Positions 46,761 through 57,430 of a stretch of 64,000 nt of DNA are shown piece by piece. The notes beneath the pieces are model-generated. The model searched no databases and had not been told where the DNA came from. It saw nothing but the letters and a program-made list of their open reading frames with translations. Origin of the DNA: Ignelater luminosus (Eukaryota > Arthropoda > Insecta > Coleoptera > Elateridae); assembly GCA_011009095.1 (NCBI GenBank), contig VTPC01090705.1, forward strand, positions 90,546 through 154,545, read 5' to 3'. Every line of letters begins with the position of its first letter. Positions within the stretch are counted from its first letter, which is position 1. Made by a program: the position numbers and the translations under genes.

Positions 46761-49019
46761 TTATATTCTTCACAGTTTAACCTAATCATCGCATTTTGAA
46801 TCTTCTCGTTGTAGGATTTTGTAATAAAATTTTTAGCATAATTACTAAGAAATGTCTTCCAATTAGTTAAAGATTTTACAAATCTTAATTTACATGAATA
46901 TCGTAATTTGAACTCTCTTTATACTATAGACATTTGTTGTGATATTGACTGTAATTAAACAATTTCTTTTAATTAATTAATCAATTAATGATATTGATAT
47001 ATTTTCTCAGTGTTATTAATTATTAAAATTAAATATTTGAAGTTCTCTTAGCCTATTATGATGACTGCGTTGGGATCTTTTAATCTTTCTACAATTTTTA
47101 CAAATTCGATTTTCGCTAATTCCCGAGTTTGCTTACCAATTAACTATTATTAATCATTACAAACTTCCGATTTCTATTTAAATTTCTCCAGTATTATAAC
47201 AGATCTAACAAAGAAAACAAGATCTCCTTCCGTTCATAAAAATTATAAAAATTTCTAAATCCATCCTTGAATAATTCACATAATTAGTGTTAAAAAAGAG
47301 GAAACGGTCTAACGGCATTCACATATACATATATATACACGCACACATACATACACATCTACATTTCAAAAATAAAATTCAAGATTTCTCGCATCAGCTC
47401 TGTCACAGAATTTCCAAAAATAGATCATGTAAAAAAAATTTGAAACACTGTGCCGCGGCAGCAGCACAGTTGATGTGAAGTTTGCGGCCGGTCTTTTCTT
47501 ATTCTTAATGATCCCGACCTAACTTCCTTAAGTACATGACATCTCACTCAAGTGTCTTGTTCCTTTTTCACGCCGCCGTCGTCTAATATTACCCACAATT
47601 CTATCATCGGACTGCTAATTACCTATGGTTTATCTTTCAACGATGTTTATAGTATCAACACTTGCTTTTACAAGAGTACCTAGTCTTTTCCTTCATGTAT
47701 ACATAATTTTCTTATTTTATAAAATTTTATTTATGATTATTAGAGTTTTTATTTATTTGTTTATTTATTTATCTTTTAAAAGCTTTCCATGTCCGAAAGA
47801 ACGTTGACATAAACCAGTTCCATTGATTATCTCAGTTAATCAGCGGAATAGATGCGTGTTATAGAAATGATCTAGAAACGACTTTAAAGGAGCAGGTTTA
47901 CCATCTACTCAACAAAAAGAAAACCAACGTAAAAAAAGTTCGAGCAGATTTAAATACAAATAGCACATATCTGGGCAGGGCATTATAGCGGAAATAAACA
48001 AGGGTATCCCCTGGAAAAAAAACATAAAATAAAATAATAGTAACCAAAGAGGGAGAAAAACATTTCTACAAATACAACACTAACACTACTACTATATATA
48101 TAACATTATAGCGAATGCTGTGGGTAAAGCGGCTGGAGCATTTTGTTAGGATTCACCACGGGGGGTGTCCGGGCACCCCCTGTTGATATTATACAATAAT
48201 GCCATTCAACACTAGTCGGTAAATTCGACATCCATAAGTAGATTGTAATACAGTTGTAACAGAAAATGATTTGAGGCTTTGTAAAAATGGAACAACATGT
48301 AGTGAGCAGAGGGTATTTTTAAAAAGAAGCGAAACGCTTTCTTTTGTTGGTTTTAGTAGCTGGAAAGAAGATTTTTTTAAAGCTTATTTTTCGGTTTGTG
48401 AATTATAGTATTAAGGGATTTTAGAAAATTTGAGAAGTTTTGCAAATAACAAACATTTGAAGTGTTGGACGAGCAGAAGTAATGCCAATCAAACATTGAC
48501 ACTCTAAGTAATTATAAATTGTTAATGCTCCTTAATTGCAGCTTAAGGTCTTTGCATCAATTTCTTTTACGCTAATCCGAGCGACGACGCCTAAGTACGG
48601 TAAATAAACATATGGAAATAAAGGAAATTAATATTAAATACTAATTAGTGTAAGGATTTTCAACTACTGTTAAAATCGAACTTGACACCTCATCACATTG
48701 ATAAAACAGATTACAACATTCTTCTTTACCCCATTAAACTAATTTTTGAATACAGTGAAGCGAAAACATGGCAATAAAAGGAAGTTAAAAGCAGTTACGC
48801 GTTTAAAAAATCCGCAAGCTGTAATTACAAGATAATGGTTCTGCGTGGAAAATTAAAGCTCTATAGCTCTTTAATTAATTGAGCCTCTTTTTTAACCATA
48901 AACTTAATCATTTTAGTGCTACACAGGTCAAATTATAAAAAGAAAGTACCCTTTTTAAAATGCGTTTTTCTCTTGTACGTTACTGATTTAGTTGAAGAAA
49001 AATCTAACTCCAATTATAT
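46761..49019. other. intronic sequence, no gene recognised
   Basis: Very AT-rich up to 47.4 kb. Interrupted (CA/TA) runs lie at 47318-47365 and a TA run near 48095. A balanced block at 47.45-47.62 kb (TGCCGCGGCAGCAGCACAG and neighbours) stands out as possible regulatory DNA. Another GC-rich spot at 48160-48185 contains a GGGGTGTCCGGGCACCCCCT dyad. Confidence 0.35.
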
Positions 49020-49250
49020 TCTTCTTCAAAGTAGTATTGTGGAGAACAAATCGTAGATGGCCTGGGAGATATTGGGGTTCGATTTTACAACCAAATTAGC
49101 TTCTTTCAAGAAACTTAAAATAAAGAAGCGTCAATCAGAAGTAAAAATCTGTGACGATTGTTTGCAGAAAGTCTCTTAGTTCAATTTCGATGATGTAACC
49201 AAGTTGGCTCCCTCTCAGAAGGTTGAAAGAAGGAGACGCCAATGTGATGG
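49020..49250. repeat. degenerate repeat around AACCAAGTTGGC, left part
   Basis: Two worn units (ACCAAATTAGCTTCTTTCAAG at 49.09 kb and AACCAAGTTGGCTCCCTCTC at 49196, each followed by AGAAGGTTGAA or AGAAACTTAAA) match the units at 51.4-51.9 kb. The array is split by the RT fragment and duplicated block between them. Confidence 0.6.
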
Positions 49251-49254
49251 GGCC

Positions 49255-49560
49255 ACGTACTGATCAAATACCTAGGAATCACCTTCTCTTCCACCCTTAA
49301 TTGGTCAGAAGAGATGCGGCGCTGCCTGGAAATAGTACAGCGGCGTAGTGTCCTCCTCTACACCTACAAAACCTTCATCAGACAGTCCTCGATTATAGAT
49401 TCCCCTGCTTCTCTACCCCCCCCCCCCAGACATCCCATCAACAAACTCCTGTTAAAGGAGAGGACCATCTGCAGGAGGATTTTCGGCCTGGACCGCTTTC
49501 ATTCCTCCGGTGAAGTCTGCGACCTACTCAGAAAACAGGAAACTCCGTGCTAAAATGAAA
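49255..49560 (+). mobile_element. non-LTR reverse transcriptase C-terminal fragment
   Basis: On the plus strand it reads IKYLGITFSSTLNWSEEM, then LYTYKTFIRQSSI and INKLLLKERTICRRIFGLDRF, in one frame. This corresponds to the YLGI...W...H block, the IYKT.IRP.L.Y block and the LQ.RALR.I.... block after the RT domain of jockey/I-like elements. A 12-C run (49416-49427) sits inside. The fragment is truncated on both sides and followed by a stop. The sequence after it (49.56-50.04 kb) is strikingly poor in G on this strand and may be its 3' end. Confidence 0.6.
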
Positions 49561-50280
49561 TGTCCTCCTTCCAGATTCCTACAAAGCACATAAGATTTTC
49601 CTCCTGTATAGATTCTACACTCCTAATCTACAGATAACCAATTAGCCCCACTTCACCACTCTAACAACACCCAAGCAAACCCCCACCACCCTCACATTAA
49701 CTCTACAACCTCAAACATGAATCTCTATCCCAGCACCACTACGTCTGAAAAAAACCTTTTCACCCCGCTCACCTTACTCTCATATAATCTATCTACTTCT
49801 TGACATTAAATTCTAACTCACTCTACATTTCAAAATTATTGCAGTTGAACTCCAAACCCTTCTCTCAACGCCCTCTCCAACTCCAACGATTTCCAACTCA
49901 CCTTATCGTCACCGCCGACCCACCCATTCAATCAACAATCCTCGAGACCTCCCAAGCCGACTTCACTACCTTGCCTCTCAACGAAACAAACATCTAAACT
50001 GCACCCATCATCAGCTCCAACACCGGACGAGAGTCGTGTTCTTTCACTAACATCTTCAATCCAGGCTGAAGAGAAGCCTTCTGGCTTCTAAAGCCGCTGC
50101 GCAAGCAAGCAACTCGAAGGTGGTCATTCTAAAAGGCGTCCGCAAGATTTTTTCCATAGGGAGATAAAGTTTGCCGTCCAATTCCATGTTTGTCGACAGC
50201 ATAAAATTATTTTTTTGTATACATTTAATTGTTTTTGAAAGTCGGGCGCTCGTGGTCATTCTAGATTATCTTCTGGGGCC
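49561..50280. other. G-poor stretch and unassigned sequence
   Basis: From 49.56 to about 50.03 kb the plus strand is rich in C, A and T and has very few G, an unusual strand skew for this window. After it, 50.05-50.28 kb is ordinary. No gene was recognised. Confidence 0.5.
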
Positions 50281-50872
50281 TCTTCAGACGAAGTGGGTTG
50301 GACGACGAGGATGACATTCTTCTGTTTTTTTTCTATTAGTGGCAGAGCCAGAAAATCGATAATGTGATGATGGGTGGTGGTGGTGAGCAGCAAGTGGAAT
50401 GCAGGTGGTTGTGCCGACGTCCTGACGGAGATGGTATGACGATCTTAGCTTGGTGGTCGTAAGTGTCGACTAAGATGTTGGGTGTCAGCAAGGTGAAGTG
50501 GCGATTGAAAACGGTTGGAGATTTTGAACACTATTATGAGGAATCCCGGTTGTTGATGGTACACAGGTTGTTGTTGTTGTTATCTTGTCTTCAGACAAAT
50601 AGGGCTGGGTTTTATTACGAGGATGACATTCTTCTGTTTTTTTTCTGTATTTGTGGCAGAGCCAGAAAATCGATAATATGGTAATGGGTGGTGGTGGAAA
50701 GCAGCAAGTGAAGTGCAGGTGGTTGTGCCGACATCCTAACGGAGATGGTGTGATGATTCTTAGCTTAGTAGTGCCGACTACGATGTTGGGTGTCAGCAAG
50801 GTAAAGTGGCGATGGAAGACGGTTGGAGATTTGTTTGAAAAATATTATGAGGAATCCCGGTTGTTGATAAGT
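50281..50872. repeat. direct tandem duplication, about 306-bp unit, two copies
   Basis: GAGGATGACATTCTTCTG followed by a T run begins at about 50306 and 50619. Further shared phrases in order are GGCAGAGCCAGAAAATCGAT, GGTGGTTGTGCCGAC, GATGTTGGGTGTCAGCAAGG and ATTATGAGGAATCCCGGTTG. The copies differ by substitutions and small indels, so the step varies around 306-313 bp. Plus frames of 73-129 codons and minus frames of 104-135 codons run through it. None has a known domain, and the second copy continues to 51.04 kb as GWICTDCRERCLRM. Confidence 0.85.
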
Positions 50873-51329
50873 GCCCGCGCGTTGAAGGTAACTGAATTGT
50901 TGCAACTCCAAAGGCTGTATGTTGAGGGCCGCGACAAGAGCAATGCATGTGGTTGGATATGCACTGACTGTCGTGAGCGATGTTTGCGGATGGCCGAAGA
51001 TGATGAAGAAATGAAAATGTCCGGAAAAGAAAATACTTGACTTTTTCAGAAATTGGAGTTCTTTGTAGCATAGCGCGCTCTGTGGAGGTGGAGATCAGTA
51101 TTGGCCTGTAGGAAAATACGGTGAAAAAAGCAGGATACGGAACAGGGACTGTTGGCCTAGGAACCCACGCCACCGCAAACGTAGGGTGATCAGGATACAC
51201 CAGATATCGTCAACCGGTGACACACGGGCAAGGAACGTTGGAACACCTAAATCTTTACCAACGTCTGTAGACGAAGTGAGCGCAGGTGGCCCTAGTCAAG
51301 ACAAAACTTGACTACTGGTCACCATTCTT
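50873..51329. other. unassigned sequence after the 306-bp duplication
   Basis: A plus-strand frame ending at 51040 contains a C-x2-C...C arrangement (CGWICTDCRERC), and the opposite strand is also open to 51200. Neither was recognised. The region is probably part of an unknown mobile element together with the duplication. Confidence 0.35.
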
Positions 51330-52010
51330 TCCATGGTAGAATTCAAAACTTAACCTTTGATCGCCACCATCGGGTAGTTTAATTGAGAGAATCTCGATCA
51401 TACAACCAAGTTGGTTTTCTCTGAGAAGGTTAAAAAACCCTGTTTGACTTTTAATTAAAAGATTTGAAGCGAACCCAGAGTTGGCATTACAGAATCCAAC
51501 ACCTAATTTTTCATCATCGCAGATAATTTGTTTCACTTAACCGAGTTGACTTCCTCTAGGAAGATTAAGAGATGTAGATTATAAAGACCAAGGTGATGTG
51601 GCATCGAACTGGTGATTCTGTTTGATTTTTAATTAAAAGCCTCTGAAGTAAACGCGGTGGCCTTATTAGTGAGCACAAAGCTTGACTATGGGCCACCACA
51701 GTTAGAATCACAGCAGAGAAAGAATTTAGTTGGCTTCCTCCAAGAAGGTTAACATAAAAAGATCGTGGAATCGAGCTGACAGGGCGAAAAAACTTGACCT
51801 CAACCACAGTTGGCATGGGAATACAAATCGCGATCTCTAATCAGCACAAGTACTCCAGTAGAGCGAGAATTCTGATCACACAAGCCAAGTTGATTTTGCT
51901 CTAAGAAAGTTAGGAGGAGAATATATTGAGAGACTGTATTTCACTACTGGTGAAAAGCCTTCTAAGTAATTCTGGATTAATTTAGTTCGGATGACAAACA
52001 AAGTTAGAAT
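51330..52010. repeat. degenerate repeat around AACCAAGTTGGC, right part
   Basis: Units start near 51402 (CAACCAAGTTGGTTTTCTCT), 51537 (TAACCGAGTTGACTTCCTCT), 51725 (TTTAGTTGGCTTCCTCCAAG) and 51882 (AGCCAAGTTGATTTTGCTCT). Each is followed by AAGAAGGTTAA or similar. A second shared phrase, CTGTTTGACTTTTAATTAAA, lies at 51440 and 51617. Steps are 135-190 bp. AACC...GGTT and CTTC...GAAG make each unit a loose inverted repeat. Confidence 0.65.
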
Positions 52011-55000
52011 CGGCACCTCCTTGAGCTGAGTGACTGACGGTTATGTACAACGTGTCGTATTTGTACTTGCACCAATTGAATTGAAGCAAAATGCAATTTT
52101 GTAAACTTTGTTCTTATATGAGATCAACGTCCATGGAAATGTTTCCGTCTCTCAGGAACTTCGAGTTTATTGAAAACATCAAACAGATAATTTAGCAAAA
52201 TGAGCTTGTTATAATATGTAGTTGCAGACGACTCTGATTAACTTACTTTTATGTAAATAGCAGTGTTAGTATCTAATTGAAACGTAGGGAACTAAAGGAC
52301 TTAATGGAAACTGATGTAGTTCGAAGCTTCCGAAGTAAGTTGTGTTAATAACTTAAATAAGCATTCATCAACGGAACCCTATTAACAGACCGAAATCATC
52401 AAGTTAGCTGCTGAACAGCAACTATTTATAGCTAAAAAAGTTAGTCACCAGTTACACACATTACCATATTCATGATGAATATAATTTAACTTGAATTATC
52501 TTTTACAGTTTTTTATATCAAAATATTCTATGTATGTGTTACTGTTTTATAATATTGCGCTTCCCTTATTGTTATCTGTATATGCTTGATTAATAGATGA
52601 ATTGGATGTTTTTCAAGCAGACGCAGATTTTATTAACACTTTAAAGCTGTTAATACTTCTTAAAGGCCAATAACAATAATCCATTTTATGTCATTTAATA
52701 TAGGTATCATAACTGGTTGCCACCAATAAAACCATTTTAATGCACATTTATTAAGTGCGCGCTATTTTCTCAACAGGTAAAGGATTGGTGTTTATTGATA
52801 GAAAACATAAAAAAATCTTAGATTTATATTAGATAATAAAGATGTTGCAACTACGGGAAACCATAACATTTGTCCAAGTCGTACGGTTATTTACTAGAGC
52901 CGTTCTGGTGTATAAATGGTCGGAATGGTGTTGAAAATTGCAGCATAGGCAAATGAGAAATGGTCATAATAATAATACTGGTAGTTGCTTGTTTTATTAG
53001 CAGGAACGCTAGTTAACTAGATGGCTAGATTAGTTTTATTTAGAAAAAGTTGGATTTTATGCTTGATATGTTTGAAAAAAACATTTTTTTTCTGTTTGAG
53101 TGTGATCCGAATAAAATGAGGTTGAAATGTCGATATTAATGTTTTATGCAAATAATATGAAATATATTTACATATCAATATGAAGTTTTTATACTAAAAT
53201 CGAACAAGAAGTACAAAAAAAGTAGTAAGTTGAAGTATGGTGGAATGTGAAATAATAAAATAAATAAAACATTATTTCATGTTACTGTATAAGTTTATAC
53301 TTACAACACGCAAATAATTACGGTTGCATGTTTGGTGTATTACAAAAATTATTGATTTAATAGATAAAAGAGATTTTATTTTATGTTCAACCCTGATCAC
53401 GTACATACATACACATACATACCTCTATGTATAAGTGTTCGAACGCTTTTATTACTACTTGTGTTCATAGTCACTAGTACTAACTACTAACAAATAACTT
53501 AATTACTTTTACTGATTTATCTGCCTTATAAAGCGCTAAATATGTAAATATTAAATTGGTATCGACTTCTAACAGACAAGTTAATCAGAAAAAATATTGT
53601 TTCTCTCATTAGCTAAGGCTATATTAGAAATTACCTTCCCTAGAAAAACCGCATTAAACTCATAATATTCATGACTTGCTTGTTTTTACATCAGTTTATA
53701 TTAATTTATATTTTTATTTGATACTAATCCAATTAGTCTTTAATAACTTCTGTTTACAATAAAATATGTCTAGATTACACAAACGTGCGAAAGAGAAGCG
53801 AGAAAAACTGTAGGTGGAAAATTCGCGTCTTTTGGCACTACTAATTATCTCCTTAAGGTACTTCAAACACATCAACAACAAACAGCTATTTTATGGTGAT
53901 GATAGATAGACACGCGAATATAATGACAAAATTTGTCGTTTTTATTTTGTTTTTCATCCTTTTGGATTTTTTTGTGCCTACTGCAATCTAGATGTTAAAT
54001 TTTTATTTTTGACAACGTATAATTTGTGTAATTAAATTGATATCTTCTTATAATATTTCAAGAAGAACTTAGATTCGTTTATGTAACAAGAAATGTGTAC
54101 ACGTTTTTCTTTTGATTTTTTTATTTTCCTTTTAGAATTATGAAAGACTGCTATTAATTTTTTGTGTTTCAGTTGCTAAGAAGGAAATGACATCACGTGA
54201 AATTTTGAATTTTGTCTTCATAAATAAAAGTCCTCTTTTCTATTTTGCAAATATTTTTTGTAGTTATTTTATTTTTCTTTAATTCTTAATAACATTCCAG
54301 TTGTGTCTATAATTTGTTTTGTTTTTGTATTTCAATTAGTTTGTCCAGCACGAATTATGCTTGATTGAGAGCGAGATAAGCTTGTGTATATTTATGAGAA
54401 TTACCGAAATACCTCTGCCGAAAAAAACCAAAAAATATTTACGAATGAAACAAATTTAAACTGAAAGCTGCAGAATGAACCAAGGATATTTGATGATGAG
54501 ATCGTTCTTGTTAGGTTTTTCAAACCGATCAGTGCTTAATTCTAAATTCTTCATATTGCCTCAGTCAAACTCTCTCAAAATACGATTACATCTGAATCAA
54601 ACAATTAAAAACATGTTGATGGTTATTTAGGTGTGAACAAACAGTAGATTATAGTAAAATCTATTTTCCTCCAAATTTCTGTATGTTCAGTTTATTGTTA
54701 AAATTGAGGGGGGAAATCCATTTAGTTTCTCTAGTTGATGTTTTCAAAATTGAGCTTTGAAGCCAAACAGCAAAATCTTTCAAGAATATAGGGGGGCCAA
54801 ATATCAGACCATAACAATAGAGAATCAAGATATTAAAAGGAAACAATCGTCTTTTAGTGTCCACAGGGCTCCCGGATGAGAAATCAGAAATCAGCAAGCA
54901 TCTAAAGACGCTACACATAAATGAGCACAGCTCGGACCAAGACCTCAAGCATTCAAAAGCAAGTCAAGATTTGGGAGTTGTTAAGCATCATTGAACTTGC

Positions 55001-55205
55001 AAGGATCTGGATGCTACAAAAACTAATGGATTCGTAAGAATTTCGCAAAAATCTCTAAAAGGGCTAAAACCTGCAGACTTCAAAAAGCGTATCCAATACT
55101 TATTTGTTTATTTAAGAGCCTATAAAAGTTTCAAATAGTGAAACACCCTGTCAACGTCCATTTCAAAGAATCCGTTCATTTGGATAGATCTCTTCACCTT
55201 GCATA
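52011..55205. other. intronic sequence, no gene recognised
   Basis: Very AT-rich. A balanced block at 52.84-53.01 kb is a possible regulatory candidate. CATA/CATACA runs lie near 53400-53425. At 54.66-54.95 kb a minus-strand 95-residue frame has no motif. Confidence 0.4.
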
Positions 55206-55236
55206 CGAGGTATGGCAATTAAATAACGAGAAGTTT
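55206..55236. repeat. left terminal inverted repeat of mariner B
   Basis: 31 bp pairing with 56194-56224 at 27 positions, bordered outside by TA. Confidence 0.85.
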
Positions 55237-56193
55237 GCTACACTTAGGCACCCATGCCTTCACAGTACCCTCCCCCCCCAATGCTACGCACTTGTTCCAA
55301 CGTGACTCCCATTGCAAGAAACATTCTGCGAAGTGAGATCCCTCAGAACCTGCGTCGTACGAGCTTCGATCTCTTCCATGGCATCAAAACGATGTGTTTC
55401 AAGTGAGTTTTCATTTTCGGAAAGAGAAAAAAGTCTCCGGAGCCAGTAAGAGGGGGGTAGGAGAGCATTGAAATGGTTTTTCGAGCTAAACACTGCTTCA
55501 CGACTAGGGCCGAATGTGCTTGTGCATTGTCATAATGCAACATCCAGCCAGATGTTGAAAAACAGTCAAGTAAAAGGCATTATTCAGTTTGACCCTGAGG
55601 AAAAAATTCTTTGTGGACCACACCCTGTTTATCAAAAAAAAACAACAAATCAGCATCGTCTTGATGAAATTTTTGTGGACGCTCTTCCCCTTTCTCTACC
55701 TAATGCTTATTCTGCCTACTCGAGAAGATCCTAGCAAATCGAAAGACGCAACTCTTTTTGCTTCTCCGTCAACATTTTCCAAAAGAGTTTAGCCCACAGC
55801 TTCCAGATCTCTAAATTATCCTGTAATATCTGACGAACGGTTTCCTTGTGATACCGAGTTCAACCGACGATCAGCTACCACTAACGCGCGCAAACGTTCG
55901 ATGTTGTGGTCGTCTATCTCTTGTCGTCTTCCATCGATTCACGCCTTGCTTTGAAACAGCCAGCCCAGTTGCACATGCGTGCTTGTGATAGACATTCGTC
56001 ACCGTACACATGCTCCTTTGTTCAAATTTTTTGTCGCACATTTTCCGACACGAGGTCATTGCACACCGAACTTCAGAAATTTTTACACGACGAATTACGA
56101 GACCAATCGGCATAAACATGCATACTAGAAACGTGGAAGTTTACGTTCTTGTGGTAGTGAAGACGTCAAAGTTGTTGGATGGCGCGCTAAATC

Positions 56194-56224
56194 AAAATTC
56201 TCGCTATTTCATTGCTATACCTCG
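56194..56224. repeat. right terminal inverted repeat of mariner B
   Basis: Reverse complement of the left repeat with four mismatches, followed by TA at 56225-56226. Confidence 0.85.
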
Positions 56225-56329
56225 TATAATCCTTCAAAGATTTATTTACCGTTCAATTTAATATCAGCTCATTAACCTCTAGAATCTCTATAGCACATCC
56301 TAGAGACCTACGCGGGAGTAAACTAACTT

Positions 56330-56400
56330 CTTGATTGACCCGAAAAACTCTAAAGGCCCAAACTGCTTGTCAGGCTCGAGAGGCAGATCTCTCCTCCTGG
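56330..56400 (-). repeat. short fragment of the composite GC-rich repeat
   Basis: GACCCGAAAAACTCTAAAGG followed by CCCAAACTGC and GGCTCGAGAGG follows the minus-strand wording of the CGGGC units. It is too short to place within the family. Confidence 0.45.
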
Positions 56401-56784
56401 TCGTTACCAACCAAGTTCGGCAGAAAACGGAAACCAAAGAAAAGTCTCCACATCAACAGAACCACCACTATCGAAGTTCCACTTCTTTGCAACATTGCTC
56501 CGTCATGAACTAGAGACCCATTTCACACATCAAGTATACATTCGATCGAAGAAAAAAGTTTCTAAAAAATGATGGATCCTTTTTTATCTTCAGTCACTGA
56601 TTTGAAATTTCTTAGATGGATAGCTCTTTAAAGAGAATATCTGCTCCAAAATCTCCCGAAAATATCCTGCACATTTCTTTTACTCGGAGTTGTTTGATCA
56701 GATGATGGGAAGATTGATGGTGAACAACAGGATCTGCAATCTAAGATCTAAATGGGGCAGATGCGGATGCAATAGGACACTGAC

Positions 56785-57430
56785 TGGTATCAAACCCAGT
56801 CTGAAACGCTCGAACGACCCGATATGATCGGGAAGCCCGACGGGCCGACACGTCCGAGAGGCTAGAGAGGCCCGACAGTCTCAAACGCTCGAAGGACCCG
56901 ATATGATCGGGAAGCCCGACGGACCGACACGCCCGAGAGGCTGGAGAGGCCCGATAGTCTTGGACGCTCGAACGACCCGATATGATCGGGATTATGCCGA
57001 CAGGCCTTATTGGGTCGACGTACACCCAGAAAAACCGATTTTAAAATGAGGCCCGACCCAACCCGAATCCGAGCTTTGGGCCGGGCCGCACAAATTCCCG
57101 GCCAGCTCGTGCAGTTTTTTACTGTACAGTACGAAACTAATGACCGTAAGAAAATAAAGCCTGCTTGACTAAGTAAGAAAATGAAAGAGAAAATAACCGC
57201 TGTCGAAGTCAGTACAACAATCCTTCAGTGCGTTTCAGTACAAGAATAACCCGACCGAGTTAGTACGGAAAAGATCTCGGTTGCTTCGGATTAGTACAGA
57301 AATAATGGCCCAAGAAGCCTGACCGATTCGATAAGCTTGACAAGCCCAATAGGGCTGAAAAGCGCGACACATGCTTGAACAGCCAGAGGGTTAGTAAGTA
57401 TTTTAAATGAGGCCCGACTAAAAAACAGCT
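56785..57430 (-). repeat. composite GC-rich dispersed repeat, copy J
   Basis: In minus orientation, 56.79-57.0 kb holds a longer unit in about three copies, each with GACCCGATATGATCGGGA, a palindromic ATATGATCGG-type phrase, and GCCCGACGGGCCGACACG, spaced about 77 bp. The head follows at 57.03-57.11 kb (TTTTAAAATGAGGCCCGACC, AATCCGAGCTTTGGGCCGGG, CCAGCTCGTGCAG). A worn CGTACTGA module (in reverse, CAGTACGAAA-like) lies at 57.12-57.30 kb and a few GGCTTGTC-type units to about 57.43 kb. Confidence 0.8.

Larger units (their letters stand above)
55206..56224 (-). mobile_element. mariner-family transposon B with both TIRs and TA duplications, defective
   Basis: The left terminus CGAGGTATGGCAATTAAATA and the right terminus (in reverse complement CGAGGTATAGCAATGAAATA) pair over about 31 bp with four differences. 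TA flanks each side (55204-55205 and 56225-56226). On the minus strand, transposase pieces read in order: a worn N-terminal part near 56.05 kb, an ESMEDDKR-like hinge near 55.93 kb, and KLWAKLFWKMLTEKQKELR near 55.77 kb. Next come MLICCFFFINRVWSTKNFFL (the MLICFFD-type first catalytic block, whose Asp is lost) near 55.65 kb, LHYDNAQAHSAL with the second Asp near 55.53 kb, and DFFLFPKMKTHLK near 55.43 kb with the third-Asp region. The length of 1019 bp is short of the usual about 1.3 kb, and frames are broken. Its sister mariner at 3.84 kb has a different sequence. Confidence 0.9.
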
